Positions 1 through 10,785 of a stretch of DNA of 64,000 nt are shown one piece after another. The DNA is from Tribonema minus (lineage: Eukaryota > Sar > Xanthophyceae > Tribonematales > Tribonemataceae). How positions within the stretch are numbered: the stretch's first letter is position 1; each line of letters starts with the position of its first letter. The translations under genes and the position numbers were made by a program. Below the pieces are notes generated by a model that saw only the letters and a program-made list of their open reading frames with translations, was not told where the DNA came from and did no database searches. The stretch is taken from NCBI GenBank assembly GCA_017506865.1, contig JAFCMP010000525.1:1178001-1242000 (forward strand). Reading direction: 5' to 3'.

Positions 1-515
1 TGGCTGACCGCCTCTTCACTTGCCAGTCATTCGTCCCGCACCTGCAAAGGCGTTGTTGATGGGCGCTCGCAACAGCGGCTCACTGAAGTTCGCGCCGCTT
101 TTGCCGCAAGGTTCAGTTGATGAGGTGTGCAGTTTTTTCCTGCACTGGGACATGCAAACACAGCGCAGGCATGACATGCGCGGGCAGGGAGGCAGCTCGC
201 TGGCAGCTCAGAGTGCACCGTCGGAGCCATGCACATCACAGCGCATGCACTGCACAGTGTAAGCTGGCCGGGTGAAAGGCTTTGAGCCCTCTGTGCGTCC
301 CTGTGCCTTGTTACCCAGCGCAGGCTCTGAGTGTGAGTGTGCGGAGACGCGTGACGACGGCAGTCCGCGCTGAGCGCTGCTGCCATACTGCCCCGCTTCA
401 CCACGCATTGCCATCAAACTTCAACTATACGCAGTTGCACAGGAGCTTTTGTAGGCAGCATCTCGCTCATCGCAAGTCTCTTTCTTCCACCCTCTTCCGG
501 CTTGCGCTGCGTCAG
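1..515. other. no supportable gene; probably intron of gene 1
   Basis: Only short open frames without protein-like composition occur here. The stretch runs into a pyrimidine-rich acceptor (CAG ending at 515) that opens the first visible exon of gene 1, so it is most simply read as the tail of an intron whose 5' exon lies outside the window. Confidence 0.5.
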
Positions 516-3500
516 GTGCGGCCGCCGTCACCCAGCGGTGCGCCCAACAGCAGCAGCGGCGACGCGGTCGGCGGCGGCGTGGGCGGCGGTGCCCCCGCTG
601 CCGCAGCTGCCGCCGGCAGCAGCAGCGGCGGTGGTGGCAGCATCAACATTGGCAGCGATGGCGCCCCCCATGCTGGCGCGCCGGGTCTGCAGCACGGCGC
701 GGCGGTGCAGCAGCCGAGGACGATGGCGCCAGTGGTGATGTCGGTACGCGTAGCGTGATGCGTTTGACACAATGACAACACCCACCGCAGCACAGTTCGG
801 GGGGCTGGGGTGTGGTGTCAGGCAGCGGCGGCGGCGGTTGCGCCTCGGCCGTGCTGCATGAGTCTGGCAGCGGTCTGCGCATGACGGAGGCGCGCATTGC
901 AACGCAAGGCCGCATTTGCCCGCTACCGCACGCTCCGAATCAGTCTGTCTCAGAGGATGCAGCGGCAGCGCGCCAGCGGTGACGCAACGCAGCGGCAGGC
1001 GCGTCACGAGCTTGAGACATAGGATGATGCTTCACGAGGCGTGGGCCGGGGAAAACTGGATCAAGTGCGATGCTGCCGTGCGTCGTGCGTGTCTGCTCGC
1101 TGAGCATTGCTTTCACGAAACACGGTCAGTCGCGGCGGCGGCGATGCCTTCGCGATGCATTATATAAATACTCACCGTACACGGGCCAGCAGCGCTCGGC
1201 GCTCGCCGCCTACATGGTGATCATGCGTCGCCACACTGAGTGCAAGGCGAAATGCTGTCAGCAGCGCCATCGCATGCAACGCCCGCTTCAATGCGCACCT
1301 CTCAGTTCTCCCCCCTTCCCCCCTGACTGTACCTGCCCGCTGATCCCCCGTCGCGCGCAGTTCCCGACCCTGACGCGGCAGGCCAGCGGTTTCGCGCCGG
1401 GAACCCCCGGGCGCGCGCCTCCGCGCAGCCCGCGCAGCCCCTGCCCCGCCCCTGCGCCCGTGCAGACGCGGCCGGGCCCCCCATGGAACTTCACGATACG
1501 CACCCTCCACGACAACATCGCCTTTTCGGTTACGGCGGGGCATGGCTACGGCGAGGTGGCGCAGCGCCTACTGGCGTCGGCGCCGGAGGAGTGGATCCTG
1601 AAGGGGCGCATGCAACTGGCGGAGGTGCGTGGCGACGCACGTGCTGTGACGCAGGGTGCGATGGCTCTGATGGTCGTTTGTGCTACACCGAGGACACGCC
1701 ACAAGTTCCAATGCGTTGTAGAAGTAAAACAAAAACAGATCAGCCTTGTTCACTGAGAGGGTTTCAGAAGGCGCTTATTATTAAAGTAAAAAGCGTGGCA
1801 TTCTGCATACAAGATTCAGCGAGGCATGCGTGCCTACAGCTGTCGTTCGCCACAACAGCTACCCCCCACGATGACCCTGACCGTGCTGTTTCAAGTCAAA
1901 CAAGTCAGGTAGGTATGCCATGTCCTCTGTCTGAACATGCCGCGGATCCCCCTCTCCCCCCCCCCCCCCCCCCCCTTCACGCGCGCGCGAGTAGGTGGAG
2001 AACTGGGTGGGCCTGTCGCTCCAAATGAAGCAGTACCAGATCCTCGTCATGGGCCACGCGCCAGGCGAAGCCAACAGGGACGCCATCACGGTGCGTGCAT
2101 ACGGTATGTAATGCCGCGTTCGCGTTGGCGCGCCTCGCTCTCGGTGCACACTGGCGGCAATGGCGTGGTGGCTCCAGCCTCGGCGCTGCGCTCACTCACA
2201 GATGCCCCATGCGCGCACGCGTTCGTCGTTGCTGCTACGCAGCGCAGGTCTCGAGCGCCGCAGCGTGCATGGACGGTCCTCCCACAGGTTGCGCGCGCTG
2301 ATGCACACGCGACTGTGCGTTGCTGCGCGCGGCATCGTCGCGAAACCATGTTGCGAGCTGCCCTGGCATTGCGTGCGTCAGATGGGTGGCTGCGTGCACA
2401 GTTTTGTATCGCATCGCCTGGCAGATTCGCGCGAATTCAATACACAGGTCACGCTCACGAGGAGAGATTGTACTGCGGAATGAGGCCGGGAACCTTCTCA
2501 CATTCCAGCTTGTGTGCGGCGCAATCACTGCGCAGCCACGACTGGTGGAGCACGCCCGCGGGTACAGTATGCCCTCATCGCGTACTGTGTTGGCGGCCTC
2601 TGCATCCACGTCACAGCCAGGCACACCGCAGTTAGTACCTCTCTGACCCTCCCCGCTCACCTGTGGCCCAGCGTATCCTCACAGCGCCTCTCTTCCGCTC
2701 GCGCTGCCGCCTGCGCGCGCGCCGCAGAGGTTCAACGAGGAGTACGCCGCGCTGCGCGGCGGCCGTGCCGGCTTGATCAAGCTCACCGACTGGTACGTCG
2801 CTCCCGTCCATAGGGTCAAGCACATGGTTAAATCTGGTGTGGCGTACTCTGGTGCTTTCGCCTGTCATGCACCGAAGACCTGTCTTCACATCCCCGTTGA
2901 GCAGCGCCGCAGCACTGCCCTCATCAAGCGCGTCTCGTCTGCCAAACTCAGTGCAGCGCGGTCGCGGCCTGCTGTTGATTCCAGGCTTGCGCGTGCGCTG
3001 CAGCAGCGCCGCGTCACCTGCAGCGGATTCCACGAAGGCAGATTTGTCGCAGCAGTGTCCCTTTGCATGCGGCAGCGCTCGCCTCGCAGCGCTCAAGGGA
3101 ATCAGCGCTCCGTCATCTTGCGCACACGCGGAGTGCCACTCGCGGCAAGAGCACCCCCCCCCCCCCTTGATGATTGCCGTTCATGGGCATAAATACGCCT
3201 AACCGCCAACCGTAGCCCTTATGATGCGTGATGAGAGCTGGAAGTAACAGGTCGCTCCCCTAGCCATGCGTGCAATTGATTACCCAGCTGAGCTACACGG
3301 CAGACCCAGTGCTCATTTTTTTGCTCGTAACATTGATCGGACCAGGGTTCTAAGAAGCTATCTGAACACCGCCCAGTTGCAGCCAGCTTGACAGCTTTCA
3401 AAATTGGTAGAGCACGCCGCAAGAACAGCGCGCGTATGACTGGCGCCGTCAAATTGTAGCAGGAATTTTGCCGACGGCGATCAGTCGTCAATGACAGCGC

Positions 3501-6500
3501 TCGCAAATGCTCATCGCAATACGCAGCGAGTCTTCAATGCCGGCGCTCGCAAATGCTCATCACAACATGCAACCACTGCAGACTTCGCCTCAGATAACTG
3601 CCATGCGCAACGTCCTTGCACTGCAACGCATGGCGGATACAACCCATCCCTGCAATGCGGCAGATCACGTCATTGCCCACTGCGACTCACGCTGCATTTG
3701 TTCTTCCGCCGCACTGCGCCGCCGCCGTCGTCAGGATCGAGATCATACTGCTGCCGTCTGCGCTGCTGCACTGCATGCGTCCGCACATCAACCTCGACCC
3801 GAACTTCCGCCCACCGAACGACACCGTGACGCTGGTACGTGCCATTGCGCGCGCCGCGCGCTGCGAGCGATGCAGTGCTCGATGCTGCAATTGTACTTGC
3901 GTACGCGAAGTACAATCTGTATTGCACGAGTTGCCACGCCGCCATTGTGTCAACGCATGCTCATGTACGGACTGAACTCCCTGAGCAAGTAGCATGCGCT
4001 CGGGTTCCGAGGAAGTAGCGTTCACTGGGATTTTGTCTGCATGCACCATGTGCACCGATGCTCATGCTTACGCAGAACACCAACTGCTACGGCCAAAATG
4101 GCCCTGAAGTCACCGCATGTTGCCTGCGATAGCAGCACTCAGTCAGTGTTACACTAGCTTGCAGACTGTCTGCACCCAGCAGGGCTCCAGCACCCATTCG
4201 TTGGGCATACAGCGTAATTCTAAATTTAACAAAGCCTGCGCGCTTTCTCGCTCGCCCTTAAGCTCGACTCTACCCCTTTATTGCCAAGGGGACCGTTCTC
4301 GTGCTGACATGTGCTTTGTAACGACTTTACCAACGGCTCATGCCCCGATGTGCGCCATTGTGCCTGCACGAAGTTGTCCGTCACGCTGTTCACGGCACTC
4401 TCGTCGTCCGAGCACTGACCCCCTCCCCCCCCTTCCCCCTCCCCTTCCCCGTTTCTTCTCCCACTTCATGAGCAGCTGTTCCTCTATCCGACGGAATGGG
4501 GGCTGGGCTCATCAAGCATCCCCCAGTACCCGAACGCCAGCCCCGCTGCTGCCGCAGCCGCCGCCCCCGCGGCCGCCGCCGCGCTCCTCGCCGAGGCGCC
4601 GCCGGCGCTGGCGCGGCGCAGCTCGGCCGACGCTGCTGCGGACGGCAACGAACCGTGCACCATTGTCCACAGCAGCTCTGTCAGCAGCGCTCACCATGCT
4701 GAGCGCGACGGCGGCGCCAGCAGCAGCGGCGGCAGTGGTGACAGGGGCGCTGCCGCCGCAGCCGCCGCTGCCGCTGCCGCTGCTGCCGATGACGAGTACA
4801 ACGGCAGCACGTGGAGCCCTCTGCAGGATGAGGACGACCACGGCGGCAGTCGCGGGAGCTTTGCCGTGGAAGCCGCGGCAAGAAGCGGCAGCAGCCATGG
4901 CACCGGACGCCGCAGCTGCACGACGCAGACATTGCCAGGCGCGGCAGCAGCTGCTGGCGCCGCCCGGAGCAGCGGCGTCAGCAGCATCAGCGCACCGGTC
5001 GACGGCGCTGCGCCGCTGCCGACCGGCGGTCGACTCCACGACAGCGCTCGGCCAGATGCGCCGCGTACAGCACACGCCGACTCCGGCAGCAGGCGCGGCA
5101 GCCAAGGGCGCGGCGGCGGCGCCAGCGGCGGCAGCGCCAGCGGCGGTGGCGACGGTGATGATGGCCGCGCGCCTGCTGAGCAGCCGCGTGGCTCGTGCAC
5201 GGAGCTCAGCCGCAACCGCCTCGCGACGCAGGGGCGTCCAGATGGTGGCGCTGCAGCAGGCAGCCGCACAACTTCAGAGTCGCTGGCGCAGGCGGCGAAA
5301 GGCAGCACAAGCGCCGGCGATGGCGGCGGCGGCGGCGGATTTGGCTCTGGCGGCAACGGCGGCGGCAGTGGCGGTGCCGCCGGTGTTGCAAGGAGCAGCC
5401 CAGGACAGACCGCTGCGCCGGCCAGCGCCGACAAACGCAGGTTCAACGCATCAAGGACCCTTGATGATGACAGTGTTGCTGACGAAGGCAGCATTCGCGG
5501 CGGCGGCGGCGGCGGCGGTGGCGGTGGCAGCAGAGACGGCGATGGCGATGAGGATGGGCGGATGCCGCCAGGCACTTTGCGGCAGCGCTTGCGCGCTGAT
5601 GTCGGAGAGGATCGACGGCAGCAGGCGCCGCAGCGGCAGCAGCGGCGCGCATCGCCGCCTCCGGCATATCACGATGTGCCGCGGCGCGGCGGCGGCAGCG
5701 ATCAGCGCCAGCAGGTAATTGCATGTTGTCTGACAAGATGTGTTGGTGCTTTTTGGGTGGGCATAGGCAGCGGCAGGGTGTGTGTGCTGGCTGAATGATG
5801 AGGTATCGTATCCTATGCGTCTGGAGTTGGGCGAGGGGCTGCAGCAGATACAGCAGCAGGCATAGCATTTCGATCTTACTTTTATTACGCACATGGTATT
5901 AGGAGGTTGGCATTCTGGAGGTAAGAGCAGCCACACCAGCAGGCGTTGACGTTCTCGTGGTGCAGGAGTTTGTGTCATCGCCTCACAGTGTCCCTTGGTA
6001 GACGAGTCCATTGGTCTGACGCCCTGTTGATCAGCAGCGTGCTGTCATTGGACCGTTGCGCTGAGCACACATGCGCGCCGCGCACGCCGCATCACGCGCT
6101 TCCACCGTCGTCAGCTTCGTCTGTGACGTGGGCATCGCCAACTTCAACATGAATTATTGTCCTCGTCGTCAGGGCCCCACGTCCTGGCACATGCCCGCGT
6201 AACTGACTAGATGCGCGCGGCAGCCGCTTTTCAAGCTGATACACAGCTGAAAACCTGCTGAAATAGCACTTGTCAGAATCATCTGAATCGCCCAGCCAAG
6301 ACTGAACTTGCGCAACTGCCGTCATATGGCGTACCGCTACTTGTGGTGCTGCACCTGCCACCAGACTAGTTCTCAGTCAACGCTGCACAGACACCGGCGC
6401 TTCCACTTGATGCCGCGTAGCAGCACTGGCGTCTGCAGCAGATGCGGGATCACCGCCAATAGCTGTCATCAGTTGTCGTTGTTTGGCACGCGAATCGGTC

Positions 6501-9500
6501 GCTTGAGGTCAATACCTGCCCATAACGTGCGCACGTCTTGCAGGCACCGCGGTCCCGACGCAGCAGCAGCCGCGGGCACAGCAGCGACGGCGACTACGAT
6601 CGGCGCCGCAGCTACATCGGGCGCACCAGCGCTCGACCGGGTTCCGCGGTTTGCTTTCACTGGGGCCGCAACGGGAACTACTGCTGGCACGGCGAATCGT
6701 GCAGATTTGTGCACGACGAAAGGAATGACAACAAGCCAAAGGTGAGTGTGCGTGACGAGTGCAATAACCTGGCTTGTACCCGTTGGAATACCCCCTCAAC
6801 CCCCCCCCCCCCCCCCTCTGCTGCCCTCCGCGCCTCCCCATGCGCATTGCCGCTCGATACAGGTATCCGAGCCGTAACGAGCGTTCACAAGCTGCAAGCA
6901 CTTTATGTTGAAGGGGGCTAGGCACAATTTGCGAGTAAAAACTGCGTCAAGCATTGACCTTCAGTCATGTCACCACTGTCATCACCAGTGCAGTGTCGAT
7001 CTGCATAGGCGCGGGACACGGTTGTTCGAAGTTGTGTCGCTCAGTACTGCTGAAGACACTCACGCTCCAAACGAGTCCCCTTGCCACCAGTGGCAACCTG
7101 AGTTTTCACGCTGGAGGCCCTCGCACAGCTGCGGTAGCGTTTTTAGTGGTATCGACGTTGGTAGCTAGTAGTGTCGTTCAGAGAAGACAACGCCTTGCCC
7201 CAAAATCGCGTCCATCCGTGTCGCCAAGCGTGAGGGCGTCGACACGAGGGCACTTCAACATGTATGATACAAACAAGTGCCCCGCCGCCAAGTGCTGGCG
7301 TTGACACAACAGCACTCAGAGAAATGGTTATCAAAACCACTTCCACATGTATCGTATGCACACGTCCTGTGCCCCATGAGCACGTGGCATGCAGGGCTTG
7401 CGGTTTGACAGCTCGGCTCGATGAGATCACCTCATGCGCTGTTGATGTGGCCATTGTTTGAAATGCAGGCGAGTACCGCGACGGCGCCACCACAAGATGA
7501 CCCGTCGCTGCGCAAATACGGGCCGCCAAACGTGAGTGCAAACATCATGGCACCTCAGGCCCTTGCTATGAGGTTGAAGGCACAGCTGGCTGCGGATGTT
7601 GTCGTCATGTCGCTCGAGTGAGCAAAACCACCAGAAGTGTTATGCAAAGGCCCCTTGATCCATGCTCCCTACAAACATGCGGAGTCATTCATGCATCATG
7701 TGGCCATGCACTTGGCGGAGTTCCGCAGAAGGTTGCTCAATTGAGTATGTTGCTGTACATGCGCTGTTGGTGTGCATCACCCTTGCAGCCAACAAATTCT
7801 GAGTCAGTATGGCTATGCAGTCAATACCACAGTCTCGTGCAAGCTGCATCTGACATCACTTGCACTGCTCTGCCTCATGCTCGATTGCGAACTGCCCAGC
7901 GCAAGGTCGACGCCGACTTTGCCAGCAATGACAACGCCGCCGCCGCCGCCGCCGAAGCCGCCGCCGCTGCCGCCGCCGCTGCCGCCGCCGCCGCTGCGGG
8001 CGGGAGGCGCGATGAACGGCGCCCTGAGCGCTGGGACGACAGGCTCGTTGAGCAGCGCCACAGACGCCCCAATGCGTCGCCACGCAGCGCGTCCGGGCAG
8101 CGACAGGAGCGCCGCAGAACCCCCTCCCCGAACCCCCCGGACCGGTACCGGAAGCGTCCGCGCGCTGATTCCAGGGAACGGCGCTCAGACCGTTCCGCGG
8201 ATCAGAGCTCGGACGGCGCCCGGCACCGCTACGCGGGCGAGCGCGGGCACCCAGTCGAGAGGCCTCGGAGGCGTTCACGATCGCCGGAGGGTGCGTGGGG
8301 ACACGGCCAGCGGGGCGGCAGCCGCGAGGGCCATCAGATGCGCGCGCCGCGCGGCGGCGATCAGATGCGTGGCCCCCGCGACTTCAGCCCCCAGGGGCGG
8401 GCGGTAAGACTGCGTACGCAATTGGTGTCGTCAATGATTGTCGAGTAGGCTCTCTTGTAACAAGTGCTTGCCATAAGTCGATACGTTTCAAGGAGCAAAG
8501 TCGTTATATGTGCTTTTTCATGAGGTCACAAGCTCTTCGACGCACATTTGGTCATCAGTGTCGCAGCAAAGTTGTGCCGCCGCTGCGTGTTGGGTTTGGT
8601 CATTCAACTATGGAGGTCGTGTGTTATGCGCTCACTTTTATGTTACTGCATAGCTGGTTCGAGAGGCAAGGGTGCATTCAATGATGGCCGGCGTACAGTG
8701 CAGTGTGTTTGGTATGTGTTCATGCAATGAGCTGTGTGCGGGCCTATGCTGAGGTTGTAACAGCACTAAGAAGATTGTTATGGTGTGCATAGGTGGTGGA
8801 CTGACTTGGCTCGGTTGTTGCTTGGTAAATCTGAGGTGTGCTTGCTGTATCAAGGCCACCAATACAGTGCGTTGTCTAAGCAGCACGAAACTCCACGGCT
8901 GGGTGCAAGTGCATGATGACATGCTGTGCAGCACGCTCTTGGCCGTATCTCACCTTCTGAAGCGACCTCATTGGCGCATTGCATCTCAGAGGGAGCAGTC
9001 GTGCCGCTTGCATGGGTGCAAGCCAAGCCTCACTCCCGTTTCTGCGCACCTCCTCGTGTGTCCATGTCCAGCCTTACGCAAATGACTGCCGTCAGCACCG
9101 GGATTGGTACCGCGTACTCGATCCTCCTAGCGTCTTCCCTGCGGACGCATCACGTGGTCGACCGAACACCAACTACTCCGACGCGCAGCGCCAACGCATG
9201 CACGACGCTTCTGACCATCATGGTGGCAGCAGCGGCGGCGGCGGCAGCGACAGCTTCAATGCGGAAAGGCATAGCAGCAGCAGAGGCGCTGAGACCGCCT
9301 GGCAAGGGTTGCAGCGCCACTCAGAAAGTGCCAGTCGCAGCGCTGCGTGGGATGCCGAACAGAGCAGCGCGCAGCGTGCCAGCAGCAGCAGGAACAGCGC
9401 CTGGGGCGGGCCGGGATCTGTAAATGACCGCAGCGGCGGCGGCGGCGGCAATGGCGACATCGGAGGCAGCGGCGGTGATGAGAGCCCTCGTAACCCTTAT

Positions 9501-9881
9501 GCCGACAGCATTCGGCGCCATAATCTCGATGCTGATAGCAGGGGCAGATATGACGGCAGCAGTGGTGGCGAAGGCAGCGGCAGCGGCGGCGCCAACGGCG
9601 GCAGTGGCGGCGGCGGCGAGGCACAGGGTGCCCCCTCTTCGCCGCAGGAAGATGGCGAGATGCGGGATGGCGACGAGCACGGCAGCGCTCGTGAAAGCCG
9701 CGTGTCCAGCTGGGACGATGCTGAGATGGCGGACATTCCCGTTCCCGAAGGAAGCGGCGGCGGCGGTCGCAGCAGCAGCGGCACGGCCGGCATGGCAATG
9801 CTTTTGTTTGGCCATGCCCCCGGCGGGGCTGGTGGCAGCAACAGCACGCACGTATTCGACGGCGAGGAAGTGGAGCTGTAG
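516..9881 (+). CDS. SPOC / CCCH zinc-finger / RS-like protein (gene 1, 5' end missing)
   Basis: Ten exons agree in reading phase: 516-743, 1361-1624, 1995-2090, 2728-2792, 3735-3834, 4476-5714, 6544-6741, 7469-7531, 7900-8403 and 9072-9881, about 1188 residues, ending in TAG. In order they give a Gly/Ala linker, a SPOC-like domain on five exons, a long low-complexity exon, a CCCH zinc finger, an Arg/Ser-rich segment and a Gly/Ser-rich acidic C-terminus. SPOC domains of the PHF3/DIDO/FPA families bind the phosphorylated RNA polymerase II tail or partner proteins. CCCH fingers and RS segments belong to RNA-processing factors. A nuclear role coupling transcription to RNA processing is inferred. 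All introns are phase 0 except the one after 2792, which is phase 2. Introns of 0.3-1.0 kb hold no other gene. Any PHD or TFIIS exons would lie upstream of the window. No TGTAA-type poly(A) signal was seen after the stop. Confidence 0.72.
1361..4505 (+). CDS. SPOC-like domain exons of gene 1
   Basis: Five exons (1361-1624, 1995-2090, 2728-2792, 3735-3834 and the start of 4476-5714) together read as a SPOC fold. A first strand begins PPWNFTIRTLHDNIAFSV, followed by EEWILKGRMQLAE, a central strand YQILVMGH, the helix and strand FNEEYAALRGGRAGLIKL, the strand WIEIILLPSALL, and a last strand LFLYPTEW. This strand/helix order and the 'RxG(L/V)...(L/I)P' positions are what PHF3/DIDO-type SPOC domains show. 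Assignment is by eye; a weakly related beta-barrel is the alternative. Confidence 0.65.
6544..6741 (+). CDS. CCCH zinc-finger exon of gene 1
   Basis: This phase-0 exon of 66 residues begins with a short Ser/Arg stretch and ends with one CCCH finger: Cys, nine residues, Cys, five, Cys, three, His. The C-x5-C-x3-H part is canonical and the aromatic residues after the first Cys are usual. The nine-residue first loop is one longer than the common seven or eight. Such fingers usually bind RNA. The tandem relative (gene 2) shows no matching exon. Confidence 0.75.
7900..8403 (+). CDS. Ala-tract plus Arg/Ser-rich exon of gene 1
   Basis: A 168-residue phase-0 exon opens with a poly-Ala tract encoded by GCC/GCN repeats. 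It continues as an Arg/Ser/Glu/Asp-rich, RS-like region and ends in RGG-like repeats (RGGSREGHQ, APRGGDQ, RGPRD). This composition is that of splicing-related and RNA-binding proteins; no folded domain is visible. Confidence 0.7.
9072..9881 (+). CDS. last exon of gene 1, Gly/Ser-rich acidic tail
   Basis: The acceptor follows CAG at 9071. The exon codes 269 residues with no fold that I recognise: a short conserved-looking start (NDCRQHRDWYRVLDPPSV), then Gly/Ser repeats, then EDGEMRDGDEHG and an acidic end before TAG at 9879-9881. A similar SEDGEIR motif occurs at the very end of gene 2, which supports common descent of the two tails. Confidence 0.7.
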   Translation, partial: PYANDCRQHRDWYRVLDPPSVFPADASRGRPNTNYSDAQRQRMHDASDHHGGSSGGGGSDSFNAERHSSSRGAETAWQGLQRHSESASRSAAWDAEQSSAQRASSSRNSAWGGPGSVNDRSGGGGGNGDIGGSGGDESPRNPYADSIRRHNLDADSRGRYDGSSGGEGSGSGGANGGSGGGGEAQGAPSSPQEDGEMRDGDEHGSARESRVSSWDDAEMADIPVPEGSGGGGRSSSGTAGMAMLLFGHAPGGAGGSNSTHVFDGEEVEL

Positions 9882-10785
9882 GCGCATCCACCTCCGCAGC
9901 TTGTGTCACCGCCATTGGCGTGCGAGCGCCTCGAAGTAGTCGCCATTGAGCACGCAACAGCATACGGCGCCAAACGCCACGCACCAGCGCCTACAGTGTG
10001 TTGTCCAGTCCCGATGGTGCTGCGCCGCAAGTGCTGCAGCTCCGGGTTTATTCAGAACCGGTCGTGTGCGACAGACTACACATGCCCTACACCCTGCGGT
10101 GCGGCTAGACCCCACCATGCCAGGCGTGTATATACATATCTTCCACGAGGGCAGCAGGCACACCCCGCCGGAAGGTTGCTGTGCTGTCGCAACGCCACAG
10201 CTTCAGGGGGTCGCATCCAAGCCCCCCCCCCCCCCCCCCCCTCGTCGTTCCCCCCCATTTGTCCCGCTCTGCAAGCGGACGACACGTACTCCTGAGGAAT
10301 TGTTATGCGCATGCCACTCGCCAGTGGTGCAAGTGTTACCTCTGTTCCGCGTGACGGCATGTCAACACATCTGTGCTCGTCCAGCGGTGCGCATCGATAT
10401 GGCAATGTACGTACATGCCTGCTGCTGCACTGCAGCGGGATGTCCTGCACCCTTCGGTTTCCCCTTTGTGCCGCGCTGGGCGCCTGCCTGCCCTCTGAAC
10501 GACTCGCGAGAGGTACTCTCGCACCCGCAATTGTGTTGCTCGAATCCAAGCTGGAACCAGGGAGTATTTTTATAAATTGATTCGTGCTGCTTGAATTAGT
10601 TGACGTTGCAGAAGCGGCGGGAGCGTGCCGACCGACGTTGTGAGATTAGGAGATTTATTTGTTTTGAGGTATGAGGTGCTCAATTCGCCGCATGTGCACT
10701 GCAAGGCCATGTTGCCCTTGACACAAGGGGTTACCGATGCAGCATTGAGTCGTTCGTGAGTTCCCCTGTGTCCTGCCCCCGGACG
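9882..10785. other. intergenic between gene 1 and gene 2
   Basis: No protein-like frame is seen. A poly-C run lies at about 10221-10242. The frame of gene 1 stays open for 137 codons past its TAG, but that translation is Cys/His/Pro-rich without structure, so I treat it as non-coding. Any promoter of gene 2 should lie here; no element is recognisable. Confidence 0.5.

Noticed and set aside
4691-5575. 294-codon minus-strand Pro/Leu-rich frame
   Set aside because: Shadow of the repeat-rich gene 1 exon 4476-5714, which has matched splice sites and a counterpart in gene 2.
9882-10295. Extension of gene 1 past its TAG for 137 codons
   Set aside because: The translation is Cys/His/Pro-rich without motifs and has no counterpart in gene 2, so the TAG is taken as the true stop.
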